Below, one piece after another: positions 34,882 through 43,390 of a stretch of 64,000 nt of DNA. Each line of letters opens with the position of its first letter. The stretch's first letter is position 1. The position numbers and the translations under genes were made by a program. The notes under the pieces were generated by a model. The model worked only from the letters and a program-made list of their open reading frames with translations, did no database searches and was not told where the DNA came from. This DNA comes from Clostridiales bacterium COT073_COT-073 (GTDB lineage Bacteria > Bacillota > Clostridia > Lachnospirales > Vallitaleaceae), in contig RQYD01000002.1 of assembly GCA_003858485.1 (NCBI GenBank), positions 124,001-188,000 on the forward strand. The letters run 5' to 3'.

Positions 34882-35656
34882 TGTCTGCCCCTTCTCCTGT
34901 GACTTCCTTTTTTGGTATAATAAAACTATGCCCGTTTAAATGATAAAGATCCACCTCCACTGCATAAACCTCGGCAAATAATTGCGAATTTAAAATTTCA
35001 ATACCGCCATGAGCATGAATTCTTTGATCTTTCAAAAAAATATAATTTGTGGCATAGCGCAGTGCTAAATTAATATCATGAATGGAAATAATGGTCATGA
35101 TTTCTTTCTCCTGACAATATTTTCGGACGATCTCCATGACCTCCAATTGGTTTTTTAAGTCAAGGGCTGACGTCGGCTCATCCAGTAGCAACACTTCCGG
35201 TTCCTGAGCCAAAGCCCTGGCCACAAATACCTTTTGTACTTCACCGCCACTTAATTCATCCAGATATTTCAGGGAAAAACTTTGTAAATTTAAATATTCC
35301 ATAACTTCCCGCACAATCCGATGGTCCTTTTCGGTTGGAAAATACTGAATATACGGCTTTCTTCCAATCAGCACTGCATCATAAACTTTTATTCGGGCCG
35401 GAGCATTATTTTGGGCAATATAAGACAGATTTTGCGCCAGCTCTCTTTTGCCATACTCTTTCATTTCCTTACCATTCAGCAAAATACAGCCCTTATGATA
35501 TGACAACAATGCTGCCATATTTTTCAGCAAAGTGGATTTACCGGACCCATTCATCCCCATCAAAGCTGTAAAAGAACCCTTGTCAAGCGCAAAAGTAATT
35601 TCCTTTAAAATATCCCGATCATACTTAAAATATAAGTCCCGGACTTCTACTTTCAT
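34862..35656 (-). CDS. FepC/FhuC-type ABC transporter ATPase
   Basis: A 264-residue nucleotide-binding subunit. Walker A is GMNGSGKST, the signature LSGGEVQKVFVARAL, Walker B VLLLDEPTSALD, and the H-loop lies in SIHDINLALRYA. The N-terminal strand and the D-loop fit the iron-chelate/B12 importer class. It is the first gene of the operon, with AAGGAG upstream of the ATG. A terminator-like hairpin ends only about 20 nt before the start codon. Confidence 0.94.
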   Translation of the reverse strand: MKVEVRDLYFKYDRDILKEITFALDKGSFTALMGMNGSGKSTLLKNMAALLSYHKGCILLNGKEMKEYGKRELAQNLSYIAQNNAPARIKVYDAVLIGRKPYIQYFPTEKDHRIVREVMEYLNLQSFSLKYLDELSGGEVQKVFVARALAQEPEVLLLDEPTSALDLKNQLEVMEIVRKYCQEKEIMTIISIHDINLALRYATNYIFLKDQRIHAHGGIEILNSQLFAEVYAVEVDLYHLNGHSFIIPKKEVTGEGADNGKESR

Positions 35657-35676
35657 CTTTTCTCCTTTTTCCTCAT

Positions 35677-35721
35677 AAAAAAAGTCGTTAAAAAAGCCTT
35701 ATATCAAAGCGCTTTTAACGA
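35677..35721 (-). terminator. Terminator-like hairpin just upstream of the iron ABC operon
   Basis: Minus strand: TCGTTAAAA pairs with TTTTAACGA (9 bp) with a further GC pair across an internal mismatch, followed by seven T (35683-35677). It lies between the operon promoter and the first ribosome binding site, as expected for an attenuator. Confidence 0.6.
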
Positions 35722-35768
35722 TCTTCCTGACCTTATTGTATTTACTTACTGTTTAAATTAAGTTTAAG

Positions 35769-35801
35769 TTAAATCAACCTTCCCACAGTTTTTTGCCTCA
35801 T
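35769..35801 (-). CDS. Possible 10-codon leader peptide of the iron ABC operon
   Basis: ATG at 35801 after AGGAAGGAA encodes MRQKTVGRLI and stops at 35769, between the promoter and the terminator hairpin. The same DNA belongs to repeat family B (CTTCCCACAGTTTTTTGCC), so the open frame may be accidental. Confidence 0.25.
   Translation of the reverse strand: MRQKTVGRLI
35773..35800 (+). repeat. Dispersed repeat family B, partial copy
   Basis: TCAACCTTCCCACAGTTTTTT (here cut to its first 20 bases in form) parallels the family B start TCAACTTTCCCACAGTCTTT at the right end of the 61-kb element (minus strand). It is followed by a TTCTTCC/GGAAGAA hairpin in the position of the family's GC hairpin. 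Confidence 0.45.
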
Positions 35802-35830
35802 GTTCTTCCTTCCTGGAAGAATTTTCCCAT

Positions 35831-35859
35831 ATCATAGCATAATTTCAGTATTTTGACAA
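35831..35859 (-). promoter_or_regulatory. Promoter of the iron ABC operon
   Basis: Minus strand: -35 TTGTCA (35854-35859), 17-nt spacer, -10 TATGAT (35831-35836). The leader to the ATPase ATG would be about 165 nt and includes a leader ORF and the terminator-like hairpin. I see no clear Fur box. The rest of the 417-nt gap, 35860-36073, shows nothing I can name. Confidence 0.65.
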
Positions 35860-36073
35860 TAGTGGTTTTACTTGAGTTTCTCCGTTTTTTGTAAGATGGG
35901 CAAATAAAACTGGTAAAATGCAAGTCCGTTACCTGCAAAATACAAAGAGTACAAAGAAAAGGAGCAAATATATAATCTGACTTGGAATGATACATATTGT
36001 AGCAATGGAAATATGATCAATGTTCATGGCCGGATTTATTGTCAATGAAAGAAATCTTCCTGTCAATCCCCTT

Positions 36074-36730
36074 TTAAATTTCCTTTCTGCTATATAACTC
36101 CTTAGTCCAAAAATAAGAGAGAAGCATTGCCACCAAAGACAATAACAGTATAACTCCGCAGCCCAGCAAGATTTGCCGGTCGGTCTGCGGTCGTGCAAAT
36201 ATTTTATTTAAAAAAGTTACAATCAGCATAACACTGCCAATTCCGGCTCCTAAACTAAAGATGAGCATAGTTTCCTGCCAGTTTTCTTTCCCCAGATAAG
36301 AAAGCGAAAAAAAGCCTCCACTCATAAAACAGCTCACCCCAATTGCCGAACTGAAAAGCACCCAAATATCCACTCCTTTATCCAGAGGAAATCCATGCAC
36401 CATAATTGATAAGCCAACGGTAAGAGCTGAAAAAACAATACCCAGCACCAGGACATACATCTGGTTGAAAAACAAACTTTTAATAATCTCCGCTCTTTTT
36501 ACCGGCATAGTTAAAATATATTTATCCCATTTACCGGTAACTGTCTTTCGCAGTGCCATTGCTGAATTCAGGGATAATCCGACAATACTGAAGTAAATAT
36601 AGCCCATTAACAAACTCGGGGTTTCATTATCAAATGCCGCTACCGCAAGTCCGGTCAAAATAAGTACTATCACAAATGCTTTAAAACCTGACCTCATTTT
36701 ATAATAATTATTTTTCATTAATCCCTTCAT
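36074..36730 (-). CDS. ABC-2 type transporter permease (GntR-linked)
   Basis: A 218-residue membrane subunit with about six TM helices (first at 17-33, FKAFVIVLILTGLAVAA) and a short cytoplasmic stretch TGKWDKYILTMPVKRAEIIKSL, typical of ABC-2 exporters related to the YtrC/EcsB and bacteriocin-immunity groups. It overlaps the ATPase gene by 4 nt (ATGA). The substrate is unknown. Within this unit it is the only permease, so it likely forms homodimers. Confidence 0.8.
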   Translation of the reverse strand: MKGLMKNNYYKMRSGFKAFVIVLILTGLAVAAFDNETPSLLMGYIYFSIVGLSLNSAMALRKTVTGKWDKYILTMPVKRAEIIKSLFFNQMYVLVLGIVFSALTVGLSIMVHGFPLDKGVDIWVLFSSAIGVSCFMSGGFFSLSYLGKENWQETMLIFSLGAGIGSVMLIVTFLNKIFARPQTDRQILLGCGVILLLSLVAMLLSYFWTKELYSRKEI

Positions 36731-37593
36731 GCTTTTTCTCCCTTAACTAACAGCAACATAATCTCATCCAGTGTTGTGTTATCAATTGTCAGTTTCTTAT
36801 ATTTCCTGCTTAGCTTGTCTTTATCTGCAACTAATATATCTACCTGAAATTCTCTCTTCCGGTAAGAAATTATATCTTCCGGATCGACTTCCGGTAATTC
36901 TTTTACCAAACATCGCATAATGCCATAGTCGTAAATCAGTTCATCTTTTGGTTTATTTAAAATAATTTCTCCATGATCAATCAGCACAATATGATCCGCT
37001 ATCTTTTCCAAATCACCGGTAATATGTGAGGATAACAGGATGGAATGATCTTCCGTCTGCACAAATTCCAATAAAATATCTAATATCTCATCCCGCATCA
37101 ATGGATCAAGCCCACCGGTCGCTTCATCCAACAACAATAATCTTGGATGATGTGCCAGCGCAACCGCTATTGCCAGCTGCATACTCATCCCTCTGGAAAA
37201 ACTTTTTATTTTTTGCCGTAACGGCAATTTAAATCGTTGCAGATAATTACAAAACAAAGGCTGATCCCATTTTCGATAAATACCTGACATAACTTTAGAA
37301 AGCTCCTCTGCTGATAAATAAGGCGGAAAATTATCGCCATCAAAAACAACCCCGATTTCTTCTTTAATATCCATGGTCTGATCGGTCATTTCCCTGCCTA
37401 AAACCATAATTCTGCCATTATCTTTTTTTATGGTATTTAAAATACAGCTAATGGTGGTGGTCTTGCCTGCTCCATTTTGACCAATAAATCCCAGAATGCT
37501 GCCTTCCGGCAGGTTAAAAGAAATATCCTTTAGCCAAAAGCCGGATGATTCATACCGCTTACTGACTTTATCCAAAGTTAATGCCATATTCAT
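36727..37593 (-). CDS. ABC transporter ATPase (GntR-linked exporter)
   Basis: A 288-residue ATPase: Walker A GQNGAGKTTT, Q-loop region, signature FSRGMSMQLAIAVALAH (variant of LSGGQ), Walker B LLLLDEATGGLD and H-loop SSHI. It resembles YtrB-type ATPases in YtrA(GntR)-controlled operons that answer cell-wall antibiotics in Bacillus. The C-terminal about 70 residues are the usual variable regulatory domain. GGAGG precedes the ATG 1 nt after the regulator's stop. Confidence 0.9.
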   Translation of the reverse strand: MNMALTLDKVSKRYESSGFWLKDISFNLPEGSILGFIGQNGAGKTTTISCILNTIKKDNGRIMVLGREMTDQTMDIKEEIGVVFDGDNFPPYLSAEELSKVMSGIYRKWDQPLFCNYLQRFKLPLRQKIKSFSRGMSMQLAIAVALAHHPRLLLLDEATGGLDPLMRDEILDILLEFVQTEDHSILLSSHITGDLEKIADHIVLIDHGEIILNKPKDELIYDYGIMRCLVKELPEVDPEDIISYRKREFQVDILVADKDKLSRKYKKLTIDNTTLDEIMLLLVKGEKA

Positions 37594-37594
37594 T

Positions 37595-37972
37595 TTATTC
37601 TTCCTCCCAGTACAATGTTTTTAATAATTCTGTCATCTTTTCCAAAGAAATCGCATTTCCTTTCGCCAACTCAATTGCCTGTTGCAAATGCTCCTCAATT
37701 CTTTTTAATTGCTCTTCCTGATACAATTGCCGATTTATGGCTGCCACAAAACTTCCTCTGCCAATCTCCGTTTCAATAAAGCCATCCCGCTGCAAATCTT
37801 CATACGCCCTTTGTACAGTAATTACACTGATATGAATAGATTTTGCCAATGCTCTCATGGAAGGCAAACTTTCTCCGGCTGCCAGCTCTCCTTTTATGAT
37901 CATATTTTTGATTTGTGAGGTAATTTGCTCATAGATCGGCTTATCCCGATTATTGCTGATAACAATATTCAC
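37595..37972 (-). CDS. GntR family regulator, YtrA subfamily
   Basis: A 125-residue repressor: winged helix (PIYEQITSQIKNMIIKGELAAGESLPS, RALAKSIHISVITVQRAYEDLQRDGFIET) and a short helical C-terminal dimerisation part, as in YtrA. I choose the GTG at 37972 as start because the -10 box and operator lie directly upstream, so the longer frame from 38044 would begin before the transcript does. GGGGAGG lies 11 nt ahead. It controls the exporter encoded next. Confidence 0.88.
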   Translation of the reverse strand: MNIVISNNRDKPIYEQITSQIKNMIIKGELAAGESLPSMRALAKSIHISVITVQRAYEDLQRDGFIETEIGRGSFVAAINRQLYQEEQLKRIEEHLQQAIELAKGNAISLEKMTELLKTLYWEEE

Positions 37973-37991
37973 TGTAGTTTTAACCTCCCCG

Positions 37992-38020
37992 ATAATGTAC
38001 TTATTGTATAAGTACATTAT
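37992..38020. promoter_or_regulatory. Operator palindrome of the YtrA-type regulator
   Basis: Perfect 13-bp arms ATAATGTACTTAT and ATAAGTACATTAT with a 3-bp centre. The site overlaps the -10 and the expected start point, the classic layout for autorepression. Confidence 0.85.
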
Positions 38021-38044
38021 ATTCTTTCTATAAGCCCTTGTCAA
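38016..38044 (-). promoter_or_regulatory. Consensus sigma-A promoter of the GntR-ABC operon
   Basis: Minus strand: -35 TTGACA (38039-38044), 17-nt spacer, -10 TATAAT (38016-38021), overlapping the operator palindrome. Confidence 0.9.
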
Positions 38045-38065
38045 CCTCCTGTCGCTGTAAACTTT

Positions 38066-38113
38066 AAAAAGCCCTGTAAAATGATGTTATTCTCATTCTA
38101 CAAGGCACTTTTT
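38066..38113 (-). terminator. Terminator downstream of the lantibiotic-type ABC genes
   Basis: An imperfect hairpin with AAAAAG/CTTTTT at its base and TGTA/TACA and AATGA/TCATT inside, ending in TTTTT on the minus strand. It separates the transporter genes at 38.3-40.7 kb from the GntR promoter. The remaining bases to 38326 show nothing else. Confidence 0.6.
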
Positions 38114-38326
38114 GTTTGCTCTTTAGTTCCACTTTTTGACAAAAGCTCTCATCTTTCCTATCATCTACGCTCTTTTCAAAATGTTGATATATCAGATTCT
38201 ATCGCTATTTCTTTATTTACTAATACAGCTTTATTTCCAGAATTGCTTTTAAATCACCTGCCTGCTTTCCTGTCATCCTGCGATTTTCTAAAAATAAAGT
38301 ATCCAACTGCTTGCCTCTCTGCACTT

Positions 38327-39073
38327 TTAGCAAGAAACAATATCCCGTTTGCGCAAGTATGCAATTGCCAGCAGCAAAAACAAGACAATATAGATAAAGC
38401 TGAAACCCGCAATACTCATTCCTTCAGCCAAAGAAATTGCTTCCGTATAATTGGAGTTAAACCCTAATATCATAATGGAATTGGGAAATAACAAACCAAT
38501 GCCCAAACTATAACAAACCAGGCCAACAATGCAAAATCCCAAACTCATGCCAATTGGCAGGGCAAAGCTGCGAATTCGCATGGACAAATAAAACTGCATA
38601 GCAACTACCGCTAATGCCGAAAACCAACCTAAAAATAATCTCTGTAATCCCACTGCCAACGGAAAATCAGCGGCAAATCCAAATCCGAATCTGCCAATCA
38701 GCCAATACAAAAGGATTAAAAATACTTGTACCATCAGTGCTAAAATCCCAAGCAAAACCAATTTTCCAGATAATAATTTTACTTTGGAAACCGGCATGGT
38801 CATAAAACGATTCCAATTATAATTATGGTGCTCCATTTTCCATAAATGAGAAGCACAAATCGCCATCAAGACCGGATAAAAAAAATATCCGCAAAATAAG
38901 GAAACCTGTGTCCATAAAGCATGCCACTCCGGCATATTAAGCACCTGACGATTGGCATAGTAATTTCCTGCTCCAACTGCCGCTCCCAAAACCGGCAATA
39001 AGGTCATGGGAATCCAAATCTTCGATGCCTTTAATTTTAACCATTCTGCATAAATTACTCGTCTCATTCTCAT
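38327..39073 (-). CDS. Lantibiotic-immunity-type ABC permease (MutG/SpaG-like)
   Basis: A 248-residue permease with six TM helices. Motifs near the N-terminus (YAEWLKLKASKIW) and around the first loop (MEHHNYNWNRFMTMPVSKVKLLSGKL) match the MutG/SpaG/CprC group of ABC-2 permeases. Such permeases, with a paired MutE/SpaE partner and an ATPase, expel lantibiotics or bacitracin-like peptides from the membrane. It is the last gene of three. Confidence 0.85.
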   Translation of the reverse strand: MRMRRVIYAEWLKLKASKIWIPMTLLPVLGAAVGAGNYYANRQVLNMPEWHALWTQVSLFCGYFFYPVLMAICASHLWKMEHHNYNWNRFMTMPVSKVKLLSGKLVLLGILALMVQVFLILLYWLIGRFGFGFAADFPLAVGLQRLFLGWFSALAVVAMQFYLSMRIRSFALPIGMSLGFCIVGLVCYSLGIGLLFPNSIMILGFNSNYTEAISLAEGMSIAGFSFIYIVLFLLLAIAYLRKRDIVSC

Positions 39074-39078
39074 TCACC

Positions 39079-39828
39079 TCAAATTTCTGTTTCTTTCATT
39101 TGCTTATAGCCAACTGCATAAATCAAAGCTGCCGCTATCAAGGCAATCACAATTGACCAAATCCCTATTTCCCGCCTTTGAATCACACCAGTCGCATCAA
39201 ATGCAGCTGGCGTTAAATTAATATAATAACCCCAAATCAAAAGATTGCGGACAAAAGCCGGCAAAAAGGCAGAAATAATTCCACTAAAGCCGCCCAACAT
39301 TCCCACGGACATAGCAATCACCTGATTCTCAAAGCGCATGGACAGCCATTGCTGCACCAAAATCAATGCCATATTTATTACAGTTGCTCCCACAAAATAC
39401 TTAAAAAACATTGCCACCGGAACTTCTGTCCGAATTCCCAAATAATTCCCAAATCCCAGCACATAAATTGCTTCTAATACCTGAAAAATACTAATCAGCA
39501 AAAAGGCAGCCATAAATTTGGCATGCCAGATCCTTTCTTTTCCCTGCCCCATGCTTTGCAGTAATTTCCAGGTATTGCCCTTATGCTCCATATCATTTAA
39601 GCGGGACACAATGACGGCAATCAGGATCGGAAAAATAAGAGCTTTGAGTGTTAAAATGAACATTACTACGGATTCCCATGCCGGATAGTCTGCATTATCC
39701 ACTACTTCTGCCAATAAATTACGAACAGGCAAAGTTGACCAGGCCAGCTCCAGCCCAAGCAAAAAAAAGCCAATCATCCCGATGCGTTTCCGCTTCATTT
39801 TTGCAAATTCCACTCTTAAATTTTTCAT
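39079..39828 (-). CDS. Lantibiotic-immunity-type ABC permease (MutE/SpaE-like)
   Basis: A 249-residue partner permease with six TM helices and the analogous loop MEHKGNTWKLLQSMGQGKERIWHAKF. The MEHK-x-NTWK pattern after TM2 is typical of SpaE/MutE/CprB proteins. It overlaps the ATPase stop by 1 nt (TAATG) and lies 5 nt ahead of the second permease. Confidence 0.86.
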   Translation of the reverse strand: MKNLRVEFAKMKRKRIGMIGFFLLGLELAWSTLPVRNLLAEVVDNADYPAWESVVMFILTLKALIFPILIAVIVSRLNDMEHKGNTWKLLQSMGQGKERIWHAKFMAAFLLISIFQVLEAIYVLGFGNYLGIRTEVPVAMFFKYFVGATVINMALILVQQWLSMRFENQVIAMSVGMLGGFSGIISAFLPAFVRNLLIWGYYINLTPAAFDATGVIQRREIGIWSIVIALIAAALIYAVGYKQMKETEI

Positions 39829-40742
39829 TATAATGCCACTTCCCTTCCCGTTAATTCCAAAAATACTTCCTCTAAACTTCTTTGTTTTTCCTGTATGCGA
39901 TAAACCTCAATTCCATTTTCATATAAAGTCCCAATCGCCTGACCAATCTGTGAATTATGCATATACGGAAAAAGACAACCGTTTTCGGTTAATTCCGGCT
40001 GATACTGCCATAACAACTCCGCTGCTAAGCGATTATTTTGAGTTTGGATTTGCAGCTGCGGACTTCTTCTGCTATTTAAATCTTGCATACTGCCCTGAAA
40101 AATCATTTCCCCCTGATTAATAATTCCGATTGCAGCAGCTGTTTGCTCGATTTCACTAAGCAAATGACTGGAAATCATTACTGTCATTCCATACTCTCCA
40201 GGCAGACGACAAATCAGTTCTCTGATTTCTTCAATCCCTGCCGGATCAAGACCATTGATCGGCTCATCTAAAATCAACAGCCTCGGCATCCCGGCCAAAG
40301 CCATGGCAATTCCCAGTCTTTGTTTCATCCCCAGCGAATATTGCCTGACTTTCTTTTGCATTTGTTTTTCCATTCGAACAATCCGAATTGCTTCATCAAT
40401 ATTCTTTTGCGGTACATTTAAAAGTGTGCGGACAATCTGCATATTTTCTTTGCCGGTTAAATGTCCATAGTAAGACGGAGACTCAATCAGAGCGCCAACA
40501 TTTCTTAAAATCGGAATTCGATTCTGATGATTAAAGGGCATTCCCATAATGCTAAGACTTCCTCCCGTTGGCTGAACTAAGCCCAATAGCATTTTCATAG
40601 TGGTCGATTTGCCGGCACCGTTGGGTCCTAAAAAGCCATATATCTCGTATTCTTTTACTGCCAAATCAATTTGGTTTACTACATAACTGCCTTTATACGC
40701 CTTTGATAATTGATGGGTTTGAATCATATAATTGGTTTGCAT
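39828..40742 (-). CDS. Lantibiotic-immunity-type ABC ATPase (MutF/SpaF-like)
   Basis: A 304-residue ATPase: Walker A GPNGAGKST, signature YSLGMKQRLGIAMAL, Walker B LLILDEPINGLDPAG (the PINGLDP form common in this group), H-loop SSHLLSEIE. The C-terminal region ends EVFLELTGRE, typical of BcrA/SpaF/CprA. The ATG at 40742 has GAGAGG at 8 nt. It opens the minus-strand operon and is divergent from a two-component system that probably controls it. Confidence 0.92.
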   Translation of the reverse strand: MQTNYMIQTHQLSKAYKGSYVVNQIDLAVKEYEIYGFLGPNGAGKSTTMKMLLGLVQPTGGSLSIMGMPFNHQNRIPILRNVGALIESPSYYGHLTGKENMQIVRTLLNVPQKNIDEAIRIVRMEKQMQKKVRQYSLGMKQRLGIAMALAGMPRLLILDEPINGLDPAGIEEIRELICRLPGEYGMTVMISSHLLSEIEQTAAAIGIINQGEMIFQGSMQDLNSRRSPQLQIQTQNNRLAAELLWQYQPELTENGCLFPYMHNSQIGQAIGTLYENGIEVYRIQEKQRSLEEVFLELTGREVAL

Positions 40743-40804
40743 TTGTTTTTCCTCTCTTTCTGAAATCATCTTAGCAAACCAACCTGACATTTCCATTCTC
40801 TCTA

Positions 40805-40826
40805 CTTGACTTTTTCTTGACTTTTT
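40805..40826. promoter_or_regulatory. Tandem 11-bp direct repeats, candidate response-regulator site
   Basis: CTTGACTTTTT occurs twice in a row (40805-40815 and 40816-40826), about 60 bp upstream of the ABC ATPase start. Direct repeats of one helical turn are typical OmpR-family binding sites. Confidence 0.45.
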
Positions 40827-40854
40827 AGGAGAACACTGTTTTTAATACCTAAAA

Positions 40855-40865
40855 TGTGCTATACT
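40855..40865 (+). promoter_or_regulatory. Candidate extended -10 promoter of the two-component system
   Basis: TGC-TATACT on the plus strand with only a weak -35 (TGTTTT). It lies about 245 nt upstream of the response regulator start and would place the cruciform at 40924-41074 in the leader. Confidence 0.4.
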
Positions 40866-40923
40866 CAATACAATGAATTTACAAAAAATGCCCCCCAAGC
40901 GCTGTTATGCCTGTTAACTTTAT

Positions 40924-41074
40924 CATAGCTTCAGACAAGCACATCGGTGTTTTCTCCCTGATGTGCTTCAGCGCAAATTATACTAAAATATCCAATAGAC
41001 AAATATCCCTTATTGCAGGATAAGGTTTTGCCCGGGCATTCAAATATAAAAAATACTCTTGTCTGAAGGCTATG
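40924..41074. other. Cruciform-like inverted repeat in the regulator leader
   Basis: Arms CATAGCTTCAGACAAG (40924-40939) and CTTGTCTGAAGGCTATG (41058-41074) pair over 16 bp with one bulge. Inside lie two hairpins: AAGCACATC (40937-40945)/GATGTGCTT (40960-40968) and CCTTAT (41008-41013)/ATAAGG (41020-41025). It fills most of the 370-nt gap ahead of the response regulator. Confidence 0.55.
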
Positions 41075-41112
41075 AAAAATGGAAATAAGTCAAACGAAAG
41101 GATCTAACTAAA

Positions 41113-41805
41113 TTGGATTATTATAAAGAAAAGAAAATTTTAATTGTGGATGATGAACCGGAGTTACTGGAGCTGGTAGTTTCAACTTTAAAGGACTCCG
41201 GTTTTTCTCATATCTATCCGGCTACCGACTTAAAAGCAGCTCGCCTGATTTTTAAAACGGAGCAGCCGGATGCGGCTATTTTAGATGTGATGCTGCCCGA
41301 TGGAACTGGTTTTGATTTTGGTCAGGAAATCCGGAAGCAAAGCGATATTCCCCTCTTATTTTTAACAGCCCGGGGAGAAGCCGAAGATCGGCTTACCGGA
41401 CTGGAAATGGGCGCAGATGATTATATTACCAAACCATTTTTACCAAAAGAATTGGTTCTCCGTCTGGCCACCATCTTACGTCGTGCCTATAAAAACGAAA
41501 ATCCGGTTATTCCAATTGCTGCCGGCGTAATTGATCTCTCCCGGGCAGAGGTTTATAAAAACAAGCAAACTATTGCCCTGACTGCTAAAGAATGTGCTAT
41601 TTTGGAAACACTTTATCGCAATTCCGGCCGAATTGTAACAATTGATGCCCTTTGCGAAGCAACCTGGGGAGAAAATTATTTTGGTTATGAAACTCCGCTA
41701 ATGGCACATATCCGCCGAATCAGAGAAAAAATCGAAGAAAATCCATCTGCGCCGGTTAGTTTAATCACGGTTAAGGGACTGGGATATAAATTAATTACAT
41801 TATAA
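41113..41805 (+). CDS. OmpR-family response regulator
   Basis: A 230-residue two-domain regulator. The receiver (about 8-120) has acidic pocket DDE13-15, phospho-acceptor Asp58 (AAILDVMLPDGTG) and Lys in YITKPF. The C-terminal winged helix (about 135-228) has the TAKECAILETLYRNSGRIVT and VKGLGYKL segments. It starts at TTG (41113) with AAAGGA upstream; no better start exists. It pairs with the kinase downstream and probably activates the divergent lantibiotic-type transporter. Confidence 0.92.
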   Translation: MDYYKEKKILIVDDEPELLELVVSTLKDSGFSHIYPATDLKAARLIFKTEQPDAAILDVMLPDGTGFDFGQEIRKQSDIPLLFLTARGEAEDRLTGLEMGADDYITKPFLPKELVLRLATILRRAYKNENPVIPIAAGVIDLSRAEVYKNKQTIALTAKECAILETLYRNSGRIVTIDALCEATWGENYFGYETPLMAHIRRIREKIEENPSAPVSLITVKGLGYKLITL

Positions 41806-41956
41806 ATTCAGCACTCCCTAAAATAAGCATTTCATTCAGGCAGGGGCCGTATCACCCCAAAAGGCCATAGAAGTTGAATTGGCGTTAAAAAAATGACATC
41901 TCACATTCACTAAATGCAGAATACTTGCTATTTTTATTTATATCAAAGGAGATTTT

Positions 41957-43342
41957 ATGACATACTTAGGAAAATTACTGCGTAAATTTACGATTTCATT
42001 TCTGGCCGCCACCTTCTCCCTTTTTCTGATTAATGGACTGGTTTATGGCCTTTATATTAATTTTTTAACTTCTTCCCATAATCAAAACAAGGTGCAGACC
42101 GTATTGGAAACAGTTTCTGAAACATTAAGCCAATCGGCCCCTAAAACCTTCCGACTTAGTACAGACAGCCAAAAACTTTTAGAGGCAAACAATATTTGGG
42201 CCATGCTACTGGATAATCAGAATGGCTCTGTCCTGTGGCAAAGCCAATTACCTGATCATTTTCCGCTTCGCTACAGCAGCACCGATATTGCCAAATTTTC
42301 CCGTGGCTATTTGCTGGACTACCCTGTTTTTGTCTGGGAACATGCAAATGGATTATTGGTTTTAGGTTATCCAAAATCCAGTTATACCAAACAATTATCT
42401 AATTATCAAACCATTGCCAGCATTAAGGCAGCTCCTTTTTTTCTGGTTTTGATATTACTGATCGACTTTCTTTTACTTTTTCTGCTTTATTATCGGGCAG
42501 AGCTGCGCACTATCAGATTATTACAACCCTTTATTGAAAGTATCAGCCAACTGGCTCAGGGAAATGCCATTAATTTACAGGCAACCACTCCTTTAACCGG
42601 TCTGGCAGAGGAAATCAATCAAGTTTCCCGTCAGCTGCAAAAAAAAGATAGTGCCCGGGCTAATTGGATTTCCGGTATCTCTCATGATATTCGAACCCCG
42701 CTTTCCATTATTCTGGGTTATTCTGATAAATTATCCCGGCATTCCGATCTCCCTGTCAATGTCCAGCGGAAAGCAGCCCAAATTGCATACCAAGCTTTAA
42801 AAATCAAGAATCTGGTTACTGACCTGAATCTGGCCTCCAAACTGGAATATAATATGCAGCCTTTAAACAAAGAGAGTATTGCTATTGCTCCTTTTCTAAG
42901 GCAAATTACGGTAGATTTCTTAAATTTTGATCTCGATGATAAATATGATATCGATTGTCATATTGAATCTATTCCAGCTCACTCCTCTCTTTTAGCTGAT
43001 TCATCTCTAATTTATCGTGCTATGGAAAATCTAATCAATAACAGTATTTTACATAATCCCAAAGGCTGTCAAATCTTGCTATCAGCCACTCTGCAAAAAG
43101 ATAATTTTGAAATTTGTGTTGCTGATAATGGGGTCGGCATTTCAGCAGATATCCTGCATAAGCTTGAAAATCAACCGCATTCTATAATGTCTGATGCCGG
43201 TGCTTCACAGCAAAGACATGGACTTGGCCTATTGATTGTTAAACAAATTATGGCTGCTCATCAAGGCTCTTTATTGCTTCGGCAAAATCCAAACGGCGGC
43301 CTAATTGCATGCCTGCGATTTCCTATCTGTTATCTTTCCTGA
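41957..43342 (+). CDS. Membrane sensor histidine kinase
   Basis: A 461-residue kinase: TM1 about 11-34, an extracytoplasmic sensor of about 125 residues, TM2 about 160-179, a HAMP-like linker, the HisKA box with His243 (ISGISHDIRTPLSIILGYSD) and a HATPase domain with ENLINNSILHNP, DNGVGIS and GLGLLIVKQI. The large sensor resembles SpaK/NisK/CprK types rather than the sensor-less BceS types. It follows the regulator by 151 nt, an unusually wide gap for this pair. AAGGAG precedes the ATG. Confidence 0.92.
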   Translation: MTYLGKLLRKFTISFLAATFSLFLINGLVYGLYINFLTSSHNQNKVQTVLETVSETLSQSAPKTFRLSTDSQKLLEANNIWAMLLDNQNGSVLWQSQLPDHFPLRYSSTDIAKFSRGYLLDYPVFVWEHANGLLVLGYPKSSYTKQLSNYQTIASIKAAPFFLVLILLIDFLLLFLLYYRAELRTIRLLQPFIESISQLAQGNAINLQATTPLTGLAEEINQVSRQLQKKDSARANWISGISHDIRTPLSIILGYSDKLSRHSDLPVNVQRKAAQIAYQALKIKNLVTDLNLASKLEYNMQPLNKESIAIAPFLRQITVDFLNFDLDDKYDIDCHIESIPAHSSLLADSSLIYRAMENLINNSILHNPKGCQILLSATLQKDNFEICVADNGVGISADILHKLENQPHSIMSDAGASQQRHGLGLLIVKQIMAAHQGSLLLRQNPNGGLIACLRFPICYLS

Positions 43343-43390
43343 AAATTACATAAAAGTTTCCTTAGAAAAATTAAAAGCGCTTGAATTCTA

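Noticed and set aside
35769-35801. Claim that the 10-codon leader peptide senses a specific amino acid
   Set aside because: The peptide has no run of one amino acid and the DNA is part of a dispersed repeat; it is kept only as a low-confidence feature.
38081-38467. 128-codon plus-strand frame overlapping the MutG-like permease
   Set aside because: It crosses a terminator hairpin and lies antisense to a convincing permease; no family match.
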